Shown here one piece after another: positions 22,286-32,929 of a stretch of DNA of 33,589 bases. The position numbers and the translations under genes were made by a program. The DNA comes from Geosiphon pyriformis (taxonomy: Eukaryota > Glomeromycota > Glomeromycetes > Archaeosporales > Geosiphonaceae): the NCBI GenBank assembly GCA_016748015.1, contig JAAOMT010000530.1, positions 1,675 through 35,263 of the forward strand. The letters are read 5' to 3'. Below the pieces are notes generated by a model. It saw only the letters and a program-made list of their open reading frames with translations. It was not told where the DNA came from and did no database searches. Every line of letters begins with the position of its first letter. Position 1 is the stretch's first letter.

Positions 22286-25200
22286 TTAATATTAATATTA
22301 ATAATAATAGAAATAGTAATAATAGAAAAAATTTTCTCTTTTTAACCCAAGGCATTTATATAGTTTTTTTTATATTTTAACTAAATTATTAGTTTGATGA
22401 TATTGTCATTCTTGGTATATCATTAGTTTTTAACTGTAACTTGGCAGTATATATATCTTGGTCATTGAAATTAGAACCAAAAAGTTATTAATGATGGTTT
22501 CAAAATTTTAATTAACTTAGTCCTCATTGTTAGATGATCTTAAGTTGTTTTGCTCTCAATTTGCTAGTCAGAAAGATTTTAATGCCCATTTTCCAAAACC
22601 ATTACATGGTTTATTTTAGAGGGGGTCATGTAATACTTTAACTGACAGCTGATTGTTCAGACGAGCCATTTTATTTTGTCCGTCTGAAAGTTAGCCCTGA
22701 AATTATCACAAGAATTATAAAAATTATTATATCAATTCAATGTGTAGTACAATTTGATTTCGTTTTTTTGCTCGTGGCTTAATTGATCACATCTATGGTG
22801 TGTTTATTTGATTGATTGTGTATTTTTTCCAATTGGCAGTAATCTAATTGCTAATTTTTGAAAAATAATACCAAATCAATCTATAACGCTTAAAAATTTT
22901 CACAATGGCTAAATGTTTAAATGTCGCTTTGATTTTTATATTTTTCAGCTATATATTAGAATAATATAATTTGCGAATTTTGATTGTAGAGGATTCTGTA
23001 TTTATGGTTATTTAAATACAAAGTTTGGAAGTTTTAGTTCTGCTTTTATTATTTTTTAACTGTGAATAATATTATAACAATTTTTTTCAAAAACTTTTTC
23101 AGCTTGAAAACAATTAAAAATTTTATAAATCTAAAATATGTAAAGAGCCATAAAATTTAAATAAAACACAAATGTATTTAATTTGTTTAGTTTAATGTAA
23201 CTTTTATTACATAAAATTATATATATAATAAATATGAAACTTAAAAACAAAAATATGTTAAATATTTCCAATAAATCTTTAATGTTAATTGCAATAATTT
23301 TTATTTTATTTTAAAATACCAATAGACTTTTTTTCTCTTCTAATTTCATAATAATGACCAATACAAAGAGTAAAAAAGGAGCAACTATTACTTTTTCTAT
23401 AATATCTCAAAATATAACAGGCTAAAAAGTTTTTTAGTTGCAAATAAAATGTCATAAAAACACCTTTCTTAATATTTTAATGCAAAACAGCTTTTAGCTA
23501 TTTTAAAAACACTTTTCTTTGAAATCTTTCAAAATACTACTACAGTTTAAAACCTGTTTCTTTTTTCTTAAAAATTAAAATTTGATTTTTTTGCTTAATA
23601 TTAATTCTTTTATTAATTCTGTTTTATTATCATCAACAGTAACAATTAATCTAAATTTAGCTGTAAACAATAACGTAATATTAATTTAAATAACAACACA
23701 ATAACAAATTTATCAAAATAAATTCAAATTAAAAAATGGTTATATTGTCAAATATAGTTTTTTTTAACAGATTATTGCTGATTGTAAAAGCAAAACAAAT
23801 TATATTTTAAAATATAATTTTATTTAATTACATTATAGTATTATCTAATTTAAAGAATAAAACTAATAAAAAAAAATTAAATAACTTCTTTTTTTCTGAA
23901 CAAATTAATAACTTTGGTGGTACTTAAAAATTATTAATAACTAATAATTATTTTCTAAGTGGATAGCCTCTACTTTAATGTTTATTACTTCTTTAACATT
24001 CAAATTGGTTAATGTAAACCTGTCTTTTAGTTACTGTTTGGTGCCAAATTGGTTATCAAAAACAATATTGCATAAAATTGTTTTTTTAATGCATTTATTA
24101 AATATTAATTTATTAAATTTTTAACTACTTTAAAAATTGCAAATCTATTGTAATATTTTTTTAAGAATATCAAAAAATTATCAAAATTATTCAAATTTAA
24201 ATTCAAAAATTAAAAAGTGTTTTTTAATATTGGATTTAATTTTATTTTTCTTATTTATATTAATTTTTAAGTTGCTATTTTTAAATAAAAGCTTTTAATT
24301 AAAATTTTACAAAATTTATAAAATGTTAATAAAGTTCTAATGCTATTAGTTTTGCTTAAATTTTATTTGAAATTTTATTTTTTAGTAATAGTACATATAA
24401 TGCATTTTATTTTTTACAATATTATTTCCAGCTTAAAAAATAGTAAAAACAATTAATAATATAATATTATTACAGTCGAACTTTTACTTTTTAGTTTTTA
24501 TTTTACTTAGCCATAATTAATTACATGTATTAACTATTAATATTATTAATTAGCCATTTTATTTTTAGAATAAATTATTAATGTAATTATTGACTTGATT
24601 AATAACTTGATCATTAATCTTTTTTTAAGAATATATAAATAAAACTTTTAAAAGTTATAAAAAAAGCATTTACACTAGAATTGACATTAAAATTAATACA
24701 ATATCAACTTTTTCTTTTTTTAATTTGTACAATTATTAGTTTTTGTAAAGTATATTGAATAAACATTTACTGAAAAGTACAATTGATATCTGATATTAAA
24801 TTTTAGAAGAGTCAACATAAGATATAGAATTATACTAATGTGTTATTTTTGTTGACAGAATAAACTATCCTTTTATCTTCAAAATTTTTTGTTATTTTTG
24901 AAAATAATAATGATTAAAATATTTATGAGATTGATCTCACACATTAAATTTTTATTAATTCAATTCGCTTATTTAAGTTGAATAACTTTTTTAATTAATT
25001 TTTTCATCATACAATACTGTTTTTTTTCTATCCATTAATTTGTTAATATAATTATAACATAAAAGTAGTGTTTTTTATAAGGTTGTTAAAACTTTTAATT
25101 TCTCTATTATTGTATAAATAATTACTTTTTTTTAGCATAAAAAACCCAAAATTATTCTATAACTTATAACCAAAACAATTTAGTATATATTAAACTTCAT

Positions 25201-26252
25201 TTTTTTTATTTTGCTTTATTTGTTTTCCAATTAGAAAACAGTCTAGCCAAGAATTTCAAAATTTTTGAAATTAGTTTTTAATAAAACATATAGCTAAAAC
25301 TTATTCTGTATATAGTATTTACTCCTTTAATCAAACATATATCAAAGAAAAATTTGAAGCAAGAAATTATTACATTAACTAATTAATATTTTCAGTTATT
25401 TTTAATCAACTCTTTTTAAAATTTGATAATTTAAATCAGCAAATTTATAATTAAATAACTATTTATAAACAACTTAAAACACTTTTAAAAACTAAAAATA
25501 AAGAAAACTATTAAACAGTCTTTATTTTTGAACTTTTTTTAAGTGGTTTAGATTCATTATTATGTACACTAACATTTATTATGGCCCAAGATAAAGCAGA
25601 CATATTACTAGTTTTTTAAGGCATTTAAACTGTTTTAAATTACTGAAATATAAAGTTTTTTGCTATTATTTTAAGAAAATTCTTAAGATTTTATAAAATA
25701 ACTCAAAAACTTTAAAAGAACTACTATAATAAATCAATATAATAATGATTACAAATTTCAAATAGTTGGAAAATACTTTTAAGAATTACTTATTGTATAG
25801 TTTATACAAAAAACTACTAGAAAAGCTGTTTAACAAATTATTTTATAGTTACTTAAAAATATTGGTCAAAATACTATTTTATTACTATTAGATTCGAAGA
25901 AAAATTTTGCACTGCAATAAAAAATGGAAGTAAAAAGAAAGTGCAAGACTTAAAAAAATAATTACAAACTAATAAAAAAAATAGATTCTAAAAAGAATTA
26001 AACAAAAGAACAAAAAATCAATTCTTTTATCAAAGGCTTAATAACAGATTTATATTATGCTTTATGATAATATTAAAAATTTTTCTATCCTTTTTTTGAG
26101 TGTTGTTAATGCCGTTTTGTTGTTAATTCTGCTGTTGATAAAAGTCACTAAAGCTTTGATAAGTTAATTCTTCTTCCAAAGTATAGAAAAATACTTTGGA
26201 CTGTATATGCTGTTGGGTTTATAATAAAATAGTCAATTTTGTGCCAATTATT
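21068..26252. other. AT-rich gene-free stretch
   Basis: No gene is supported over about 5 kb. A slightly GC-richer patch at 22600-22710 holds the inverted pair TTCAGACG (22656-22663) and CGTCTGAA (22681-22688), a possible hairpin or transposon end beginning GGGGGTCATGTAATAC. Another short coding-like run on the minus strand near 24030-23950 (TNLNVKEVINIKVEAIHLEN) is too short to name. The rest is closed in all frames. Confidence 0.5.
22247..22310 (+). repeat. AAT-type microsatellite
   Basis: This is a run of the trinucleotide ATA/AAT that changes into ATATTA units and back over about 64 bp. Confidence 0.9.
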
Positions 26253-26459
26253 TGTATAGTTATTTTGTGGCAAAAGTTAACTCTTTTACAAAAATATTTT
26301 GTCTTTAAGCTCTTCAAAATATGTGTAGTTACTTTGCATTAAAAGTCAATTTTTTTACAAAAAAATCTTATCTGCAAGTTTTCAAAAATATGTGTAGTTA
26401 CTTTGCTGTAAAAGTCAACTCTTTTACAGAAAATCTCGACTGTAAGCTACCCAATAATA
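26253..26459 (+). repeat. Three-copy 69-bp tandem repeat
   Basis: Units start at 26253, 26322 and 26391, exactly 69 bp apart. Each begins TGTRTAGTTAYTTTG and contains AAAAGT(T/C)AA followed by TTTTTACA or CTTTTACA. The units differ by substitutions but not in length. On the minus strand each copy has a related reading, VKELTF in two of the three units (VKKLTF in the middle one), so the period of 23 codons may reflect an old protein repeat. Stops (AAG TAA) occur in the same place in the units, so it is not coding now. Confidence 0.85.
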
Positions 26460-28094
26460 TAAAAAATATAAAAAAAAAAAGAAAATAAACTAAAAAAAAG
26501 AAATAAGAAAATATGTTTTTATAGGAATCATTTTGGATCCAGATCTGGAAGTTGCTAACAGTTACTAAAATTGGTAGCTAATCAATTTCAAAATATTAGT
26601 ATAGAATAGTTAATTTTACAATAAGAACAATTAAAAATTTTTATGTTTTCATAGCAAGTTTTATTGAACTTGATTTGTATGAAAAATACAAACAAAAATA
26701 TTAATTCTAGTTAAAATATATTTTCTTAAATAGAAAAGTTTTTTTTTATATAGCTTATTGTAGTACTATTTTATAATCTAACACTTTTTCTTTTTTTAAT
26801 ATTTTGGTAAATTTAAGATACATTTCATTGAATTACAAATTATTTCAACAAACTATGAGTTATTTTAGCAAATTATTGAATATTTTGTTAAATTACTAAA
26901 TATTTTGGCGAATTTTGAATGTTATATAATTTAGTATATTGAATAATTTAATCATTGCAATTTGGTTATATTTGTGTTCTGTACAAATTAGGTTATTAAT
27001 TGAATAATAATTTGGGCAATTTAATAAGATAATAGTGATAAATTGAAATAAGATATATGCTAATTAATAATAGAAAGTATAAAAATAATTTCATGGTAAA
27101 TAATATCTCAAATTTTGACTAGTAATATAACCTCTTTCTTAAGACTAAGCTCCATTAAAATCCAAATACTATCTGTAATTTCTAAATAGTAATCCAAAAT
27201 TATTGAAGAAATTAAGCCTAAAAATTGTTGAAATTTTAGTTTTGTGAGCTTTCTAATGTATTGAATTTTCAAATGTTGTGAAATTGGGTTTTATAGAACA
27301 TTTTCACAAGTGTAAAATAGGTCATAGAATCTAAAAGCTGCTTTAAGTTTGTAACAGATGTTTGTTAATTTAGCTGTTATCTTAAATTTATTGTAAAGTT
27401 GTTTCTAAATAGTTTTAGTTATAAGATTTATTGTTTTAAGTTCCAGGTTTTTTTCATAAAGTGCTTTTTTAATATAGAAATATCTATAAATTGAAAGGTA
27501 TTTATTGCTTTGTTTGTTAAAATGCTGTTGAAATTTTTGTTAAATTGTGGCATTTGATAGAATGTTAATAAATGTAAATATTAAATTCGTTCTTAAAACT
27601 TGCTTTAAAAGTTTTGATAAATGAATTTTAGATTAATTTTTTGTGTTTCTTTTATAAGGATAATAATTTCGTAAACTGGTTGTTAAAAAAGTAGCTGATT
27701 CTGTTTGAGTATAATTAATATGTTTTTTAATAATAGTAATAGATAATTTGAATATTGTTTTTAAAGCTAACATTAATTTTTGAAATAATTATTGAATATT
27801 ATAAAAAATAGTCATTATAGTTAATAAAAAGTAAAAAAATTGAAATTATTTTTGGTATGTAGAGTTTTTATGTTATTTTTTTTTTCCATGTGGTTTTTGT
27901 TTTGTTTTTGTCAATTTGTTTTTAAACTATAAGGAATAACTATAGAGAAAATTAATTTTTAAATGTTAAGTTTAAAAGTTGTTCAATAATAACTATTAGT
28001 TCTAAATTTCAGAGAATATCTTCAGAATTAATCAAAGAGAATTGTGTACTAATTTGTGGAATTAAAGTTTTGGAATTAGTTTTGAAATAGTAGT
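26460..28094. other. AT-rich stretch, T/G-rich on plus strand
   Basis: There is no gene I can name. From about 27200 to 28900 the plus strand is clearly richer in T and G than in C, matching the composition of the gypsy relic that follows, whose coding strand is minus. The lower part may therefore be its 3' continuation. A perfect 12-bp palindrome, TCCAGATCTGGA, occurs near 26536-26550. Confidence 0.45.
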
Positions 28095-28880
28095 GTTTTA
28101 GTTTGTTATTATGTGCAATTTTTTTTAAAATCTTATTATTAAGTCTTAACTTGTATGATCTATTTTCTAGAATTTTAGATATGTAAAATAGTTTATTTTA
28201 TTTATGATCAAATTTTTTATTTCATTGTTTTTCAGTCTTAATTCTATGTAAAAAAACTTTATTTTTAACTTTAAATTTGTTAATAACTAATGACAGTTTG
28301 TTATTATGCCATTTTTTTTGTTGGGCTTGAAAGTGTTTTATATAAGTTGTTGCAATTTGTTTTTTTTTAGCGTGCTAAAAAGTGTATAGACTCTTTTTTG
28401 TAGTATTTTTTAAAAGTTGTTCTCTGTAATCTGCTAAGCTAAATAGGATTCATAAAATTAATTGGTAATATTACTGTTTTTCTGTAAGTCAGATCAAATA
28501 GTATGTGTTTTATTGTATCTTGTTTCAGTGTTTTATATGTTAGTAATACTGATACAATAAAGAGATCTTATTCTTGCTCAAAATTTGTTGAGACTTTGGC
28601 TAATAATTTATAAAGTGTTTTATTGAAATGTTTTATAAATCTATTTGTTTGTAGATGGTAAAGCAAAGATAAAAGTTTTTTGATGTTAAATTGTTCACAA
28701 ATTTCTTGTATTAGGTTGTTTATAAAGTGTGTTTCTTGATTGAATAAAAGTTTAATTAAGCATTTATATCTACAAATAATGTTTTTGTAAATAAAATTTG
28801 CAACTAATTTTGTGTTTGTTCATTAAATGGCTTTTGCTTTTGGCTATTTAGTAAGATAATCTACTGCAACTGCAATATAT
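28095..28880 (-). mobile_element. Decayed Ty3/gypsy integrase
   Basis: Read on the minus strand, 28880-28560 follows a gypsy integrase core: AVDYLTK, then PKAKAI, ANFIYKNIICR, KLLFNQETHFINNLIQEIC and LYHLQTNRFIKHFNKTLYK. The C-terminal part continues in 28480-28095: KTVILPINFM, VFLHRIKTEKQ and KILENRSYKLRL. Against the family signature the first Asp (VDYLTKW) is kept, the second (SDQGTHF) is now Asn, and the Glu (NGxVERFNK) is now Lys. The Trp after DYLTK is a TAG stop and the Pro of YHPQTN is Leu. All fit single C-to-T or G-to-A steps. Protease, RT and RNase H, which should lie at higher coordinates, are absent; the element is cut off near 28900 next to a bromodomain gene remnant. LTRs were not found. 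Confidence 0.87.
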
Positions 28881-29149
28881 TAGTTTTTTTGAGTTAAATT
28901 TTTTTGGTTCAAATTTAAACTTTAATTTCTGTTTTGTAGTTCTGGATAAGAAACAATCAAAAAAAGCTTCTTTAGCATTCATCAAAAAAAAATTTTTTTT
29001 GGAATTGGGGAGATCATCTGAGCCAAAAATTCAGGTAACATCAATAAAAATAATTACCACAAAAATCTTTTCGACTTATGACAAAGAATTTGGACAAAAA
29101 AGACTAACATTGACAATTAAACAATTAACTCAAAAAAAACCCAATTTTT

Positions 29150-30109
29150 AAATTGAAGCCAATCCCTCAGAGCTGATGAAAGATTTATTGCAAATGATTG
29201 TTGATCAAAAAGATAATAGATAAGGATATTTGAGATAGATTTCAATTTTAGTATTACAGTCTAGTTGTGACTTTTCATTTTCATATTCAGTGGTTGACAA
29301 TATGCCAAATTATTTATGGATTTACTATCCAAAGAAGAATATCCAGAATATTATGATGTGATCGAAGAGCCAAGATCCTTAAACATAATTGAGGTTGGTA
29401 CTATGCACTTCTTTCGTATCAATTGCTTAATATTTGACATATGTTTTTTACATCACATCAATGAAAAATTTGAAAAGAATATCATCCATTTATGAATTTG
29501 ATCAAGACTTACAATTGATTTCGAAAATGCCATGTATTTTAATGATAATTCACGCATTTTCAAAGATGCCAAATTCTTACAAGTAAGAAGTTTATTAAGC
29601 TTTTACAAAAAAATTTGGGTTTTATCTACTTGAACTAATACGTTTTATACATTTTTTGTATCAAAACAAACTCGTTAGAAAATGTACAACACTAACAAAA
29701 AAGAGCTATTCAAGGTTATAGACTTCAAGACAACTTCAGTTCTCTCAATCAAGATAAAGCCAAAAATCTTTCAATTCCAATCTGATTCCCCTAAATTAGC
29801 ACCAACTGATGTAAGTTTCTTGATTAATATGATAAGCTATTATATATCACATTCTAATAAGTTGTTGAAATATTCAACAATTGAAATTCCTTTTACAGCT
29901 TAGGAAACCAATTCTAAAACTAGATTATGATTCAGTCAAATACACAATAGGTATTTTAGTCGTTATATTTTTCTTTGGTATAATTCATCATTCAAATATT
30001 AAATTTAACCAGAAACCTTTATTACAGGGGATTTCGTATATTTCTTAGATCTAAGCAATTCTTTGAAATGCAACATTATAGTCATTGAAAGGTTATTTGT
30101 GAATTCAAA
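29150..30109 (+). pseudogene. Broken bromodomain-BAH gene (polybromo/RSC type)
   Basis: Plus-strand exons separated by short introns. About 29152-29219 reads ELMKDLLQMIVDQKDN. 29291-29393 encodes YAKLFMDLLSKEEYPEYYDV, then IEEPRSLNIIE, the ZA loop of a bromodomain. About 29465-29582 encodes EFDQDLQL and, after a one-base frameshift, ENAMYFNDNSRIFKDAKFLQ, with the acetyl-lysine-binding Asn region. 29679-29810 gives 44 codons of linker (NKKELFKVIDFK) ending at a GTAAGT donor. 29899-29950 plus 30028-30109 encode KYTIGDFVYFLDLSNSLK, the start of a BAH domain. Defects: TGA where Arg/CGA is expected just before QYAKLF (29294-29296), a missing base near 29507, no AG acceptor before the third exon, and nothing recognisable of the BAH C-terminal half. 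An open run at 28940-29034 (between AG and GT) may be an earlier exon. Bromodomain-BAH proteins belong to chromatin-remodelling complexes; this copy looks inactive. Confidence 0.8.
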
Positions 30110-31199
30110 GTAAGTATCTACATTATAATAATACAAGGTTACAAATAGAGTGCAAATGATATTTCCAAATTCTCCAACAATTGCTCATAGTACTTTTACG
30201 ATTCTTTTGATGCCTGGTGTGAACAATATTGATATCTGAGTTTCTGTCCCAATAATGACAACCAAATATGGTGGTGGTGTGAATAGAAAATTCTGGTTAA
30301 TGGTGCTGTGTTACCAGCAAAAAACACACAGGCCGAGAAATATTATATCTTTATAAAAAAGTGACCATCTAAAGATTAGATTAATATTAATTAAAAGCTT
30401 TTCTGAAAATAATAATACTTTGATGATTTATCACGTAAATATGACTTTAATGATTGCTAATTGGCTAAAATCTGATTGATTGGCATCCAAAAATTAAAGA
30501 TTAATAATAAAAGTGGCTAATTTTAAACTTTAATAACTTTATAAATTATAATATAATTCAAAAAATTAAACTGTAAATGTTAAAGAGAAGAACTTAATCT
30601 ATTATATTTATGGTTTAGTTTTTAATATTATTAAAATTGGAAGACTAGATACAATTTAAAATTATATAAATTGTTTGATGACTATAAATGGTTTGTACCA
30701 TAATGAAATGGTAAATCTAAAGACAAAATAACCTGACTAATTTCTATTTAGCATCTTTAACTATAGCCAAATGAATAGTACTATATAATGCTAAAATGTT
30801 ATCTTGATCCTCAATTATATCTGTCTTCTCTTTTAATATTTTCACCTATTCTTAAAGATATTTACCCAACTTAATTCCGAAATAAGATAAATCATTTTCT
30901 TTATTTTCTGTTTCTGCAGATTGTGGATTATTATCTGTTTTTTTGGAGTTTTATTTACTGCTGTACTTATGATTTTGTCTACCATCTTATTTAATGACTT
31001 AGTATTATTACTATTAAAAACCACTTAAATTGAAGTGGTTTGAAAAAAGATTAAAAAAGAAATATCTGGCTCATAACAATGTTTGTAAGTTATATTAGCT
31101 CATAATTTACTTATATTGAATGCTTTTGATATTTAAAATATAAAAATGGTTATTAAAAGTATAAATAAACAATTATTAAAACAATTATTTACTGCCAAA
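30110..31199. other. Mostly AT-rich, with a GC-richer patch at 30170-30350
   Basis: The patch just after the BAH fragment has two overlapping open readings on the plus strand: SVPIMTTKYGGGVNRKFWLM at about 30244-30303 and KILVNGAVLPAKNTQAEKYY at about 30290-30350. Either could be a remnant of the preceding gene's downstream exons, but I recognise neither. On the minus strand, 31024-30842 is open for 60 Lys/Ile/Asn-rich codons and may be the far 3' tail of the hAT relic. Confidence 0.35.
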
Positions 31200-32740
31200 T
31201 AATTGTGCCAATTTGTTTAAATAAAATCATACAACTCTATAATTTTTCAATTAAAGCAGCATTAATACAAACGCCAAAAATTTTACATGTAACAAACTTT
31301 AACTTATTAATTGAATTATTAGCATAATATTAATAAGCCAAAACATTATTTTTAGATTGATAATAAGTTATATTATAAAAAATATTTTTCAAACCATACA
31401 CTTTGGTTCTTTGTTTATATATACATAATAATAATAACTCAACTATTTTCTAAAAGTAGAATAATTAATACTAGAAACCATAGATCAAAATTGATTTATT
31501 TTATATTTAATATAAAAAATTATAAAAAGCAATAAAATGGTTGTTTTTATTTACTTTAGCATTATTCAAGTCTTGCAATTAATTGTATTGTAAGAATATT
31601 GTTACAATATAATATTCAAAGTTGTATAAAATAAGTTATACTTAAAACAATTTCAAATAAACAAGCTTTGTTTTATTAAAGTATATTAAGTAACTTGTAA
31701 TATAAAGTAAAAGCCTTAATTAAATGTTTAATTTGATTCCAAAATAGATTAGATTTGATAATTTTATACATTTTAAATTGTTTGTTATATAATTGACTAA
31801 TAAAAAATTGGTTATTGATATTTTGAAAATATGTAGCAACTTTGATTTTTTGGTCAATAATTCTTTTTAATAGTATTAATTTTTTAAAAATCTATCCAAT
31901 ACAAAAATTCAATTAATAAACAAAACATAGAAGAAAAACAATAGATTTTTTTGAAATTTTCAATTGATGTTTATATTGTATACTTATTTTGCAACTGTAT
32001 AAGCACCAATATTATTTGTAACAATAAAAGCAACTTTAATATTTATTGTTTTTAATTCCGTAATCATATTTTTAGTTTTATTTATAATTTTTTAATGTCT
32101 TTTATATTTAGAACTGATAATAAAGACTTTCTAAACACAGAGCTTTTTTTCAGATAATTCTCAATAAATGTTTAAGTTATATTTATTAGATCTTTTTTTA
32201 AAGCAACTTCTAGAGATTTATTAGTATTATTAACAACTTTATTCAAAATTTGCTCACTTAATTTTCTATAATTATGAAGTATAAGAAGAGAATTCAAAAA
32301 TTTTAAATTTTGTTTTGCTTTAGAATTATTGATTCAAGACAAAAACCATCCATAAGAAACTGTAATTTGAAGTAAAAATTTGTTAAATTGTTTTTGATCT
32401 TCATTTTTCAATGGCTGGACAATATAATTATTTTTTAAACTATAAGATTCTGAACGGACTATTACTTTTTAGGATGAGATGGAAGAATATAATGCACTTG
32501 AGATAGGTCTTTAATTATTCACTATTTTAATAAAATATTATAAATATTCAAATTAGTTACAATAATAAACACTTAACATACAAGGTCTTTTATTTGTAGA
32601 TAATGAAGCTATTACTAGCTCATCTATTTATGCTCATTCTTTAGGTGTAGTTTGATTGAGAAAATAATTACATTTTTTAAAATGTTGTGTAATACAATCT
32701 TTTTTGTTAGGAAAAAAAAATTTCCTTAAATTGCTTTGAT
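31200..32740 (-). mobile_element. Decayed hAT-family transposase (BED finger, RNase H-like)
   Basis: The minus strand follows the order of a fungal hAT transposase. Near 32660-32630 HFKKCNYF resembles the His/Cys half of a BED zinc finger. 32410-32310 reads DQKQFNKFLLQITVSYGW. About 32275-32205 reads YRKLSEQILNKVVNNTNKSL, then EVALKKD. 32065-31985 reads MITELKTINIKVAFIVTNN, the family's core strand ending in VTD with Asp changed to Asn. 31875-31770 reads LLKRIIDQKIKVATYFQNIN, then NQFFISQLYNKQF. 31310-31228 reads KFVTCKIFGVCINAALIEKL, then a TAG stop where the family has Trp, then SCM: the C-terminal dimerisation block. Many stops and frameshifts, again of C-to-T/G-to-A type. Terminal repeats were not found, so ends are approximate. 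It is certainly inactive. Confidence 0.8.
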
Positions 32741-32799
32741 TGATTGTAATATTGGTTCTTACTATATATGGCATGATTAGGGTTTTAGTAGTTCAGATC

Positions 32800-32929
32800 A
32801 AGGAAGGGGACATAAATAAAAAATGGTGGGACAATGTCCGTGTACAATGTTACACTGGGACATTGTCCGGGGCGTCCGTGTCCCTGCAATATAGGTCACA
32901 GTACATCACTGTGGGTAAGCACATCAAAT
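32800..32929 (+). promoter_or_regulatory. GC-rich block with three dyad sites upstream of copy C
   Basis: This block is far richer in G and C than its surroundings and replaces the upstream sequence shared by copies A and B. It holds GGACAATGTCC (32829-32839) and GGACATTGTCC (32858-32868). Each is a palindrome with a one-base centre, and each is the inverse of the other. It also holds the hairpin CACAGT-ACATC-ACTGTG (32897-32913). All lie 75-160 bp before the start codon at 32987. They could be binding sites for a dimeric regulator or the remnant of a transposon end. Similarity with copies A and B begins abruptly at about 32930. Confidence 0.45.

Noticed and set aside
26253-26459. CRISPR-like array
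   Set aside because: The units are contiguous with no spacers, and the genome is eukaryotic.
26536-26550. GGATCCAGATCTGG as a cloning-vector junction
   Set aside because: Adjacent BamHI- and BglII-like sites can occur by chance and no vector sequence surrounds them.
29682-29903. 73-codon ORF as an independent gene
   Set aside because: Its first part is the linker exon of the bromodomain-BAH remnant; the remainder reads through a GTAAGT donor into the intron.
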